64,000 nucleotides of DNA from Duganella qianjiadongensis (lineage in GTDB: Bacteria; Pseudomonadota; Gammaproteobacteria; Burkholderiales; Burkholderiaceae_D). The translations under genes and the position numbers were made by a program. Shown here one piece after another: positions 32,163 through 40,675 of the stretch (positions are counted from its first letter, which is position 1; each line of letters begins with the position of its first letter). Location of the stretch: NCBI RefSeq assembly GCF_009857915.1, contig NZ_WWCM01000012.1, forward strand, positions 90,831-154,830, read 5' to 3'. Under the pieces are notes generated by a model. It did no database searches and was not told where the DNA came from. It was given only the letters and a program-made list of their open reading frames with translations.

Positions 32163-32966
32163 ATGCGAAAAATCTTCTTTCCGGCTTTGTTCTGCCTGCT
32201 TGCCGGCAGCGCCATGGCCCAGACCACGGCATGGCCGCACGGCGCCCGCGTGGCCGTCAGCCTGGGCTACGACGATACGCTGGATTCCCAGCTCGATGTG
32301 GCGTTGCCGGCGCTGCAGCGGCATGGCCTGAAAGCGAGCTTCTATCTGCAGCTTTCCAGTCCCGTGCTGGAGCGCCGGCTGGCGCAATGGCGGCTGGCGG
32401 CACAGCAGGGGCACGAACTGGGCAATCACAGCCTGTTCCACCAGTGCTCCGGCAGCCTGCCCGGCCACGCATGGGTGAGCGCAGCGCGCGATCTGGGCAG
32501 CATCACGGCAGCGCAGATGGCCGATCAGGTCCTGCTCGGCAATGCCATGCTGAACGCCATCGACGGCGCGACCGAACGCACTTACACCGTGCCCTGCGGC
32601 GACCATGTGGCGCGCGATGGCGACTATCTGGTCCGCATCGCGCCCGCTTTCGTCGGCATCAAGGCGGGCGGCGGCAGCGCCGTGACGGCGCGCAGCGCGC
32701 TGCGGCGCCATGCGGTGGCCGTGCTGGCGCCGGTGGGTCTGAGCGGCAGCGAACTGATCGCGCTGGTGCGCTCCGCCGCCGCCCAGGGCGATATGGTCAA
32801 CCTGACTTTCCACGGCGTGGGCGGCGACTATCTGAGCACCTCGGCCGCCGCGCATGAAGAACTGCTGGCCTATCTGGCCAGCCACCGTGACGAGTACTGG
32901 ACCGACACGTTCCGCAACATCATGCGCTATGTGCGCGCACAGGAGGATGCTGATGGCCACCATTAA
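32163..32966 (+). CDS. exported polysaccharide deacetylase (NodB homology)
   Basis: The product is 267 residues with a signal peptide (MRKIFFPALFCLLAGSAMAQ). The NodB-type metal site is visible: the Asp pair in VSLGYDDTLD (family T-F-D-D) and H-x-x-x-H in GHELGNHSLFH. It would remove acetyl or similar groups from a glycan in the periplasm. It has an upstream LacI-type operator, overlaps lacI by 14 bases and faces the GH16 gene, so a role in glycan use is likely. Confidence 0.83.
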   Translation: MRKIFFPALFCLLAGSAMAQTTAWPHGARVAVSLGYDDTLDSQLDVALPALQRHGLKASFYLQLSSPVLERRLAQWRLAAQQGHELGNHSLFHQCSGSLPGHAWVSAARDLGSITAAQMADQVLLGNAMLNAIDGATERTYTVPCGDHVARDGDYLVRIAPAFVGIKAGGGSAVTARSALRRHAVAVLAPVGLSGSELIALVRSAAAQGDMVNLTFHGVGGDYLSTSAAAHEELLAYLASHRDEYWTDTFRNIMRYVRAQEDADGHH

Positions 32967-33957
32967 AGACGTGGCGAAGCTGGCCGGAGTAGGTCTGGGC
33001 ACGGCTTCGCGTGTGGTCAGCGGCAAGGGTTCGGTGTCGCCGGCCACGCTGGCGCGGGTGCGTGCCGCCATCGAAGAGCTGGGTTTCCGCCCCTCGCACG
33101 CGGCGCGCACGCTGCTGTCCGGTTCCAGCCAGATGATAGGCGTGTACATCCCTGTGCTGAGCGGCACTTTCTACACGCCCATCCTGCAGATCATCGACAA
33201 TGAGCTGCGCGCGGCCGGCCTGCACATGGTGGTGGCCTTCGGCGCCGGTCTGGGCGACGCGCGCCAGCAGGCCGTGGAAGGCATCAGCTTTCTGGTCGAA
33301 CGGGGTTGCGACGGCCTGATCCTGATGACCAATCTGCTGCAGGAAGAAGACGTGGCAGCGCTGGAAACCATGCACAGGCGCATGGTGGTGCTCAACCACA
33401 GTTTTGCCAGTATTGCTGCGCAGTGCTTCACGGTCGACCATGCGCAGGGCGGGGCGCTGGCCGCGCGCACCCTGCTCGATCTGGGCCACCGCGAGATCGC
33501 CATCGTGGCCGGCCCGTCGCGCCTGCCCGACAGCGTGCTGCGGGTGCAGGCCTTCGGCGCCACGCTGGCCGAAGCGGGCATCGATGTGGCCAGCCTGTGG
33601 CAGACCGAGCGCGATTTTTCACCGGCCGGCGGCTGGTCGGCGGCGCGCGAACTGATGGCGTCCGGCCATCCGTGCACAGCGCTGTTCTGTGCCAACGATG
33701 AAATGGCGGTGGGCGCGCTATCGTATTTTCAGGAGGCCGGCATCCGCGTGCCGCAGCAGCTGTCGGTGCTCGGCTACGACGACACGCCGAGCGCAGAATT
33801 TTCCGCACCGCGCCTGAGTACGGTGCACATGCCATGGCGCGAAATGACGCAGAACGGACTCAATGCCCTGCTCAATAGCTGCTACGATCTGCAGCGTCCG
33901 GTGACGCGCGACTACCCCGTCAGCATGACCCTGCGCGCCTCGCTGGCAGCACGCTGA
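32953..33957 (+). CDS. LacI-family transcriptional regulator
   Basis: The product is 334 residues. The N-terminal LacI HTH is clear (ATIKDVAKLAGVGLGTASRVVSGKGSVSPATLARVRAAIEELG with the hinge helix). A periplasmic-binding-protein-like sugar domain follows (CTALFCANDEMAVGAL, GYDDTPSAEF). The ATG at 32953 has AGGAGG six bases upstream, inside the end of the deacetylase gene; the longer frame from 32854 is just that gene out of frame. It is the natural candidate to bind the three palindromes at 30953, 31994 and 32113. Confidence 0.93.
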   Translation: MATIKDVAKLAGVGLGTASRVVSGKGSVSPATLARVRAAIEELGFRPSHAARTLLSGSSQMIGVYIPVLSGTFYTPILQIIDNELRAAGLHMVVAFGAGLGDARQQAVEGISFLVERGCDGLILMTNLLQEEDVAALETMHRRMVVLNHSFASIAAQCFTVDHAQGGALAARTLLDLGHREIAIVAGPSRLPDSVLRVQAFGATLAEAGIDVASLWQTERDFSPAGGWSAARELMASGHPCTALFCANDEMAVGALSYFQEAGIRVPQQLSVLGYDDTPSAEFSAPRLSTVHMPWREMTQNGLNALLNSCYDLQRPVTRDYPVSMTLRASLAAR

Positions 33958-34204
33958 GGGCGGTAGATATACCGCTTGCATACCAGTGATTCTGGACATT
34001 ATTTCATCACTAAAAAACGTGTTTATTTTGTACGGGAAATACTTACGCTAGTTGTTTATTTGCCGCATGTTCAACAGTTTCCGGGCGGCGTATGCGGGAA
34101 ACCATAGACGGGCCGAAACCATGTCTATACATTCACTTCTAGCCACTCACAAAGATGGCAGTTGCCGCAGTCGCATATAACCATAAATCCGGAAGAGCTC
34201 AGAC

Positions 34205-36769
34205 ATGAAAAAAAATTTCCCATTCGCAGCGCTGCTGCTATCGGCCAGCCCCTACGTGTTAGCCCAGGCCACCGCGGTGGCCCAGACTGCCGCAGTGCAA
34301 CCGGCGGCGGATGCCACGCCGGATGACATCCAGAAAGTGGTGATTGTCTCGACCGGTAGCCGTGGCGCCCAGCGCACCATGGTGGATACGCCTGTGCCTA
34401 TCGATATCATCGGTGCGCGCGATCTGAGCAAGACGGGGCAGGCCACGCTCGATAAATCGCTGCAGTTCCGCGTGCCCTCGTTTAACACGGTGCAGACCCC
34501 TGTCAATGACGCCACCTCGCTGCTCGATCCTTACGAAATCCGTAACATGGGTCCTAGCCGCGTGCTGATTCTGATTAACGGCAAGCGCAAGAATTCCAGC
34601 GCGCTGATCTATACCCAGACGTCGCCGGGCCGCGGCGAAAGCGGTGCCGACATTTCCGCCATTCCGCCGGATGCGATCAAGCGCATCGAAGTGCTGCGTG
34701 ACGGTGCGTCCGCCCAGTACGGCTCGGATGCGATTGCCGGCGTGGTCAACATCATCCTGAAAGACAACGCCGAAGGCGGTTCCGTCACGGCCCGCACCGG
34801 CATCACCCACGAGAGCGACGGCAAGATGGGTGGCCTGAGCCTGAATCAGGGCCTGCCGCTCGGTGACCGCGGCTTCGTCAACTACACGCTCGACGTTTCG
34901 AAAATCAATCTGTCTAACCGTCCCGGCGTGGTCAATGCCAAAGGCGAAGCAGGCGACTTCGGCGCCGACCTGAATACCCAGGTGCTGCCTTTCCTGACGG
35001 CCCATCCGGACGCCGGCAACATCAACGGTTCGCCTGCCACCCGCGCCGCCAAGGCTGAAGTCAACACCAGCTACGACCTCAGCGACACCACCAAGATTTA
35101 CGGCAACGCTGCCTACGTCAACAAGCGCATCAATTCCTTCGCCAACTACCGTACCCCGTACTGGCGTCCGACCGACTACGGCCTGCTGCATGCTGCCGGT
35201 ACGCCTTACGTCGGCTATGTGCCGACCTTCATCGGTACGCTCGACGACTACAACGCCACCGGCGGCACCAAGTTCATGCTGGGCGACTGGAATGCCGATG
35301 TCAGCCTGACTTACGGCGGCAACAAACAGAACTATCAGGTCACCAATTCGGTTAACCGCGGCATGCAGGAAGACTATCTGGCGCACAAGATCAGCACCCC
35401 GTCGCCGACCAGCTTCGATGCCGGTGGCGTGCAGTTCAGCCACTGGGTACTGAACGGCGACGTGTCGCGGCAGATGAGCTCGGACGTCAGCGTGTATGCC
35501 GGTACCGAACTGCGTCATGAGCACTATGAAACCATCGCCGGCGATCTGGGTTCGACCTATGGCAGCGGCGCCGATTCCTACGCCGGTAACTCGGTGCAGA
35601 ACTCCTTCCCGTCGTCGCGCTCCAACTACGGCGCGTATGCCGGCGCCACCTGGGATATCAGCCCGGCCTTCCTGATCGACGGCACCGGCCGCTACGAGAA
35701 GTACACCGACTTCGGCAGCGCCTTCGTGTGGAAAACCTCGACCCGCTACAAAATCAGCGACCAGCTGACCCTGCGTGCTTCGGCGTCGACCGGCTTCCGC
35801 GCACCGTCGCTGGCCCAGATCTACACCCAGAAAGCCCAGTACTCGTTCGTGGCCGGTGGCGGCATTCAGGTGTCGGGTCTGGTCAACAACGTCTCGTCGG
35901 CCGCCGCGGCACTGCAAGTGCCCAAGCTGAAAGCGGAAAAGTCGGACAACATCACGCTGGGTCTGGGCTTCAAGCCGGATAGCAACACCAGCATCACGCT
36001 CGACTACTACAACATCAAGGTCAAGGACCGCATCGTCCTGAGCACGGAAATCACCCCGACCGGCGTGGCCACCAATCCGCTTGACGTGCAGCTGGGCAAA
36101 GCCGGCATCGTGTCGGCCAGCTTCTTCGTCAATGCGCTGACCAGCCGTACCGAAGGGATCGATTACGTGGCTTCGCGTAAGAACATTCCTTTCGCCGACG
36201 GCAAGCTGACCCTGAACCTGTCCGGTAACTACTCGCTGAAAAACGAGCGTGAAGGGGAAGTCAACAACCCTGCGCTGATCGCTGCAGCGGGCCAGTCGGT
36301 ACTCAACGCCACCACGGAAGCGCTGATGTTCACCTCGCGTCCGAAGTTCAAAACCATTCTGGGCGCAGACTGGGACTACAAGCAGTTCAACTTCTCGCTG
36401 AACAACACCGTGTTCGGTCCTACCCACTTCCGCAATGCCGGTATGGACAACAATCTGGAAGTGGCGTTCAAGACCAAGACGGTAACCGACTTCGCGCTGA
36501 ACTATGCACTGACCCAGAACACCACGCTGTCGTTCAACGTCAACAATATGTTCAACGTCACGCCTAGCTGGCACTTCAATGCCCGCAATGCGCAAGGTCA
36601 GGCTCTGCTCGACAGCAAAGCCATCGATCCGGCCTACGGCCTGACGCCGGTGGAAGTGCAGCGCAATCTGGTGACCTTCAACGGCCGCTACTCGATGGTG
36701 ACCTACGATGGCTCGCAGTTCAGCCAGCTGGGCCGTACCTTCGCCGCTTCGCTCAACTACCGCTTCTAA
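34205..36769 (+). CDS. TonB-dependent receptor
   Basis: The product is 854 residues with a signal peptide (MKKNFPFAALLLSASPYVLAQ). The plug (VVIVSTGSRGAQRTMVDTPVPIDII, then RVLILINGKRKN, IKRIEVLRDGASAQYGSDAIAGVVNIIL) resembles that of the receptor at 13545. The barrel ends in F (NYRF). It is a single gene with a 247-base leader region and its own terminator. In that leader GTTTCC (34077-34082) and GGAAAC (34097-34102) face each other, but with 14 bases between them, so it is not the LacI motif. The ligand is unknown. Confidence 0.9.
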   Translation: MKKNFPFAALLLSASPYVLAQATAVAQTAAVQPAADATPDDIQKVVIVSTGSRGAQRTMVDTPVPIDIIGARDLSKTGQATLDKSLQFRVPSFNTVQTPVNDATSLLDPYEIRNMGPSRVLILINGKRKNSSALIYTQTSPGRGESGADISAIPPDAIKRIEVLRDGASAQYGSDAIAGVVNIILKDNAEGGSVTARTGITHESDGKMGGLSLNQGLPLGDRGFVNYTLDVSKINLSNRPGVVNAKGEAGDFGADLNTQVLPFLTAHPDAGNINGSPATRAAKAEVNTSYDLSDTTKIYGNAAYVNKRINSFANYRTPYWRPTDYGLLHAAGTPYVGYVPTFIGTLDDYNATGGTKFMLGDWNADVSLTYGGNKQNYQVTNSVNRGMQEDYLAHKISTPSPTSFDAGGVQFSHWVLNGDVSRQMSSDVSVYAGTELRHEHYETIAGDLGSTYGSGADSYAGNSVQNSFPSSRSNYGAYAGATWDISPAFLIDGTGRYEKYTDFGSAFVWKTSTRYKISDQLTLRASASTGFRAPSLAQIYTQKAQYSFVAGGGIQVSGLVNNVSSAAAALQVPKLKAEKSDNITLGLGFKPDSNTSITLDYYNIKVKDRIVLSTEITPTGVATNPLDVQLGKAGIVSASFFVNALTSRTEGIDYVASRKNIPFADGKLTLNLSGNYSLKNEREGEVNNPALIAAAGQSVLNATTEALMFTSRPKFKTILGADWDYKQFNFSLNNTVFGPTHFRNAGMDNNLEVAFKTKTVTDFALNYALTQNTTLSFNVNNMFNVTPSWHFNARNAQGQALLDSKAIDPAYGLTPVEVQRNLVTFNGRYSMVTYDGSQFSQLGRTFAASLNYRF

Positions 36770-36787
36770 GCGTTCGCTATAATGAGG

Positions 36788-36820
36788 GCCGCCGGCTGGT
36801 AGCAGCCGGCGGCTTTTTTT
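36788..36820 (+). terminator. Rho-independent terminator
   Basis: GCCGCCGGCTG (36788-36798) pairs perfectly with CAGCCGGCGGC (36803-36813) over a GTAG loop and is followed by seven T residues. Confidence 0.9.
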
Positions 36821-36833
36821 ATGGAGTGTCGCT

Positions 36834-37370
36834 ATGGTTTCCCTACAAGATCAATTGCTCAAAGCTGGTCTGGTCAACAAGACCAAGGTCAAGCTGGCCA
36901 ACCAGGACAAGAGCAAGCAGCAGAAAGAACAGCGCCGCAGCGGCGTGCAGAGCGTGGATGAAGCCAAGCTGGCCGCGCAGGAAGCCCAGCGGCAGCAGGC
37001 TGAACGGGCCCGTGCGCTGAATGCCGAGCGCGATGCTGCCGCCCAGCAGAAAGCCATCTACGCCCAGATCGTGCAGATGGTGCAGCAGAACCGCCAGCCG
37101 GCCGGCAAGGGCGATATCGCCTATCACTACACCTTCCAGAACAAGATCGAGCGGCTGTATGTGTCGCCCGAAGTGCAGGGGCACCTGATCGCCGGACGGC
37201 TGGTGATCGTGGTGCTGAACGGCGCCACCGAGCTGGTGCCGCGGGTCATCGCCGACAAGATTGCCGAACGCGATGCCGCGCTGGTGGTGCGCGTCAAGCA
37301 GAGCAGCAACGTGGTCGATGAAGATGACCCGTACGCAGCCTTCCAGATTCCCGATGACCTGATGTGGTAA
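36834..37370 (+). CDS. DUF2058 (YaiL-like) protein
   Basis: The product is 178 residues and soluble. The start VSLQDQLLKAGLVNKTKVKLANQDKSKQ, the charged Gln/Arg/Glu-rich coiled-coil middle (EAQRQQAERARALNAERDAA) and the C-terminal domain (IAYHYTFQNKIERLYV) are those of the DUF2058 family, sometimes annotated as nucleoprotein/polynucleotide-associated enzyme. The true activity is not established. The basic N-terminal part may bind nucleic acid. It has a start 13 bases after the terminator T-run, so it is transcribed separately or by read-through. Confidence 0.85.
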   Translation: MVSLQDQLLKAGLVNKTKVKLANQDKSKQQKEQRRSGVQSVDEAKLAAQEAQRQQAERARALNAERDAAAQQKAIYAQIVQMVQQNRQPAGKGDIAYHYTFQNKIERLYVSPEVQGHLIAGRLVIVVLNGATELVPRVIADKIAERDAALVVRVKQSSNVVDEDDPYAAFQIPDDLMW

Positions 37371-37465
37371 GCGGTTTCAGGGCGCGGGCGGCGCCGCTGG
37401 CGCCGATATAGTGGGCCAGTCTGGCTTGCTTGCGCGCTCGGGCAGCCGGATCTTGCAATTGCCGC

Positions 37466-37494
37466 TTGGAAACTGGGTGCAAATTAACTATACT
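37466..37494 (+). promoter_or_regulatory. sigma-70 promoter of the chemotaxis receptor gene
   Basis: TTGGAA (37466-37471) and TATACT (37489-37494) are separated by 17 bases. The start codon is at 37662, so the leader would be about 160 bases. This is the only good -35/-10 pair in the 291-base gap after the DUF2058 gene. Confidence 0.5.
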
Positions 37495-37661
37495 AATGCA
37501 ATCTACTCGCGACAGCGGCCCCATCCTCGCCGTTCTTCTGTCCGACAAGCGTACACCTGGCGTCCCTTTCGGCGGCGCAGGCAGTTCATCTCTTTGTCTT
37601 GTGCCGGCCCCTGCATTGCCCGGTTCGCGGCCAACTACCTATGTTTGCATCTGGAGTTCTT

Positions 37662-39263
37662 ATGTTGAGTCGGTTTTCTATCCGGCAGCGTTTAATCGCC
37701 GTTATGGCGATGTTGGGCATACTCACCGCGTTGTTGGGGGGCATGAGTGTTATTGGTCTGCATACGGTCAATAGCGACCTGCGTGAAGTCAATACCAACG
37801 CCATGCCCTCGGCTCTGGCCATCGACAAGGCGCAGATCAATCTGCTGCGTGCCCGTCTGTCGCTGGACCGGGTGAGCATGCATATCGATGCGGCCGATAC
37901 GGAAAAGACGATGCAGCGGGCCGAGGATTTCATCAAGCAGTCCGATGCGGCATGGGCCGAATATCTGGCTTTGCCAGCCGACGCGGAGGAACAGGCGCTG
38001 GCCGCGGAAATGACGCGGCGCCGCCATGCTTTCCTGAATCAGGGCCTGCAGCCGCTGTTGCAGGCGCTGCGTGCCGGCGAGCGGGAAAAAGCCGACCAGC
38101 TGATCATGACGGTGAATATCGGGCTGTTTTCCGCGCTGCAGGATAGTGCCGCGGTGCTGACGGATTTCCAGTCGCGTAGCAGCAGCCGCGCGTTTGCTGA
38201 CAGCCAGCAGAATTTCCGTACCCAGCTGTGGCTGACGGGCGGCATCGGTGCATTGGCCCTGCTGATGATGGTGCTAGGCTCTTATTCTTTGCTGCAGTCC
38301 GTGATGGGGCCGGTGCACAGCCTGATGCAGCATTTCCGCCGCATCGCCGAAGGCGATCTGTCGGCCCATATCAGCGTGCGGGGACAGGACGAAATGAGCG
38401 CACTCATGCGCGGACTGGAAAGCATGCAGGAAAAACTGGCACTGACGGTGCGCGAAGTGCGCGACGGCGCCAGCGCTATCTCGGTCGCATCGAGCGAAAT
38501 CGCCGCGGGCAATCTCGATCTGTCGCGCCGCACGGAAAATCAGGCCGCCAATATCGAGGAAACGGCTTCCTCGCTGGAACAGCTGACGGCGACCGTCCAG
38601 CACAATGCGGAAAATGCCCAGCAGTCGAGCACGCTGGCACGCGAGGCAGCCGTGGTGGCCGAGCGGGGCGGCCAGATTGTCGGGCAGGTGGTGAGCACCA
38701 TGGATGAAATCCGCGCCTCTTCGACCCGCATTGCCGACATTATCGGGGTGATCGACGGCATTGCCTTCCAGACCAATATTCTGGCCTTAAATGCGGCCGT
38801 GGAAGCTGCCCGCGCCGGCGAGCAGGGCCGCGGCTTTGCCGTGGTGGCGACGGAAGTGCGCAGTCTGGCCCATCGCAGCGCGGAAGCCGCCAAGGATATC
38901 AAGGCGCTGATCACGGCCTCGGTGCAGCGGGTCGATGCGGGTAGCGTACTGGTGGATGAAGCGGGCAACACCATGGTGCAGATTGTGCACGGCATCCAGC
39001 AGGTGGCTGCGAATATGCAGGAAATCAGTGCGGCCGGACGCGAGCAGGAAGCCGGCATCGAGCAGATTAACCACGCGGTGGGCGATCTCGATGCCCTGAC
39101 CCAGCAGAATGCGGCGCTGGTCGAGCAGGCAGCCGCCGCTTCGCAAGCCATGCATGAACAGGCCGAACGGCTGGCAAGCGCTGTTGCTGCCTTCCGGCTT
39201 GATAACAGTGCTCCGCTTGCGGCGCGCCGTAGTCAGCCGGTCCGGACGTTGCTGCCCGCCTGA
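37662..39263 (+). CDS. methyl-accepting chemotaxis protein
   Basis: The product is 533 residues. A first membrane helix lies at residues 10-32, then a periplasmic four-helix-bundle sensor (about 33-185), a second helix (about 188-212), a HAMP domain and the signalling domain. The highly conserved tip ([37 protein letters not shown]) is present and intact, and no C-terminal receptor-tethering pentapeptide is visible. ATG 37662 follows GGAG by seven bases; the longer start 37599 would put a non-helical leader before the first helix. The ligand is unknown. Confidence 0.92.
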   Translation: MLSRFSIRQRLIAVMAMLGILTALLGGMSVIGLHTVNSDLREVNTNAMPSALAIDKAQINLLRARLSLDRVSMHIDAADTEKTMQRAEDFIKQSDAAWAEYLALPADAEEQALAAEMTRRRHAFLNQGLQPLLQALRAGEREKADQLIMTVNIGLFSALQDSAAVLTDFQSRSSSRAFADSQQNFRTQLWLTGGIGALALLMMVLGSYSLLQSVMGPVHSLMQHFRRIAEGDLSAHISVRGQDEMSALMRGLESMQEKLALTVREVRDGASAISVASSEIAAGNLDLSRRTENQAANIEETASSLEQLTATVQHNAENAQQSSTLAREAAVVAERGGQIVGQVVSTMDEIRASSTRIADIIGVIDGIAFQTNILALNAAVEAARAGEQGRGFAVVATEVRSLAHRSAEAAKDIKALITASVQRVDAGSVLVDEAGNTMVQIVHGIQQVAANMQEISAAGREQEAGIEQINHAVGDLDALTQQNAALVEQAAAASQAMHEQAERLASAVAAFRLDNSAPLAARRSQPVRTLLPA

Positions 39264-39267
39264 TCGG

Positions 39268-39293
39268 GCAGACCGGTGGTTGAGCCGGTCTGC
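39268..39293 (+). terminator. terminator hairpin after the chemotaxis gene
   Basis: GCAGACCGG (39268-39276) pairs with CCGGTCTGC (39285-39293), a nine-base-pair stem with an eight-base loop, followed by TTAATCG. The T-run is weak. Confidence 0.5.
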
Positions 39294-39336
39294 TTAATCG
39301 AAATATAATGGGAGCCATTTCCTCACTGGTTCCCCT

Positions 39337-40278
39337 ATGATGTCCTTGCCGATGCGCCGGATTGCGGTGCTGATCCCCTGCTATAACGAAGCGGCCACCA
39401 TCACCGCCACGGTACAGGCATTCCGCCGCAGCCTGCCGCAGGCGCAGGTGTATGTGTTCGACAATAACTCGCACGACGATACGGCGGCCATTGCCCGCGC
39501 GGCAGGGGCGGTGGTGCGCCATGTGTCGGAGCAGGGCAAGGGCAGCGTGGTGCGGCGCATGTTTGCCGATATCGAGGCCGATGCCTATGTGATGGTCGAT
39601 GGTGACCACACCTATGACGCGCAGGTGGCGCCGCAACTGGTGCAGCAGCTGTTCGAGCAGGGGCTGGACATGCTGGTGGGCAGCCGGGTGAGCGAGGAGC
39701 AGGCGGCCTATCGCTTCGGCCACCGCTTCGGCAATGCTTTGCTGACGGGCGTGGTGACGGCGCTGTTCGGACGCAGCTTCACCGACATCCTGTCCGGCTA
39801 CCGGGTGTTCTCGCGCCGCTATGTGAAGTCGTTTGCGGCCCATTCCACCGGCTTTGAAATCGAAACGGAACTGACTGTGCACGCGCTGGAATTGCGCATG
39901 CCGGTGGCCGAAGTGGCCACCCGCTACGGCGCCCGGCCGGAAGGCTCGTTCAGCAAACTCAATACCTACCGCGACGGCTGGCGCATACTCGGCACCATTG
40001 CGCGCCTGTTCAAATCGGAAAAGCCGCTGGCCTTCTATACGCTGGCAGCGGGCGCCTGTGCGCTGCTGTCGCTGGCACTGGCATGGCCGCTGGTGCTGAC
40101 CTATCTGCAGACCGGGCTGGTGCCGCGCTTGCCGACGGCCGTGCTGTGCTCCGCCATCATGCTGTTCGGCGTGATGCTGCTGGTATGCGGCATTGTGCTC
40201 GATGCCGTGACCAAGGCCCGGATCGAACAGAAACGCTTTGCCTATCTGGCCGTACCGCTGGCCATGCTGCATGCGTAG
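39337..40278 (+). CDS. GtrB-like polyprenyl-phosphate glycosyltransferase (GT2)
   Basis: The product is 313 residues. The N-terminal GT-A fold shows VLIPCYNEAATI and the metal-binding DGDHTYD (D-x-D-type). Two hydrophobic helices lie at the C terminus (about 235-260 and 270-295). That layout is typical of GtrB/DPM-type enzymes, which load a sugar onto undecaprenyl phosphate. The next two genes overlap or abut it and complete a gtrA-gtrB-gtr-type trio. Two in-frame Met codons start the protein; the first (39337) is used here. Confidence 0.85.
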   Translation: MMSLPMRRIAVLIPCYNEAATITATVQAFRRSLPQAQVYVFDNNSHDDTAAIARAAGAVVRHVSEQGKGSVVRRMFADIEADAYVMVDGDHTYDAQVAPQLVQQLFEQGLDMLVGSRVSEEQAAYRFGHRFGNALLTGVVTALFGRSFTDILSGYRVFSRRYVKSFAAHSTGFEIETELTVHALELRMPVAEVATRYGARPEGSFSKLNTYRDGWRILGTIARLFKSEKPLAFYTLAAGACALLSLALAWPLVLTYLQTGLVPRLPTAVLCSAIMLFGVMLLVCGIVLDAVTKARIEQKRFAYLAVPLAMLHA

Positions 40279-40672
40279 CAGCCTGCAGCAACTGCTGCGC
40301 TTCGCCTTGAACGGCGTGCTGGGCTGCGCCGTCGATGTGGCCGTGCTGTATCTGGCAATGCTGGCGGGAGCGAACTTCTATGCAGGACGGGGGCTGTCCT
40401 TCCTGTCTGCTGTGTGGGTGACCTGGCAGCTCAACCGGCGCTACACGTTTGCTGCCAGCGGCAGCAGCGCATGGCAGGAGTGGTGGCGCTACCTGACCGC
40501 GATGCTGGGCGGCGGGGCGGTCAATTATGGCGTCTCCAGCCTGCTGAACTATGCGCTGCCCTACCACTTCTGGTTGCCCGCGCTGGCCGTGGCGGTGGGC
40601 TCGCTGGCCGGCATGTCGGTGAATTTCATCGCGGCGCGCTTGTTCATCTTCACCAAAAATCATCAGGAGTAG
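40271..40672 (+). CDS. GtrA-like membrane protein
   Basis: The product is 133 residues with four predicted membrane helices. The GtrA-family start LLRFALNGVLGCAVDVAVLYL and the segment VTWQLNRRYTF (W-x-x-N-R-x-x-T-F) are present. GtrA proteins are thought to flip the lipid-linked sugar across the inner membrane. The ATG at 40271 overlaps the end of the GT2 gene by eight bases, showing translational coupling; the longer frame from 40238 would overlap more with no added family sequence. Confidence 0.87.
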   Translation: MRSSLQQLLRFALNGVLGCAVDVAVLYLAMLAGANFYAGRGLSFLSAVWVTWQLNRRYTFAASGSSAWQEWWRYLTAMLGGGAVNYGVSSLLNYALPYHFWLPALAVAVGSLAGMSVNFIAARLFIFTKNHQE

Positions 40673-40675
40673 TCT

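Noticed and set aside
34077..34102. GTTTCC and GGAAAC facing each other before the receptor at 34205, considered as a fourth LacI site
   Set aside because: The halves are 14 bases apart and turned outward relative to the LacI motif, so it does not fit the compact 14-base palindrome.
37294..37548. A minus-strand frame over the end of the DUF2058 gene and the following gap
   Set aside because: Part of it is antisense to a real gene; the rest looks faintly protein-like but has no recognisable domain or start site.
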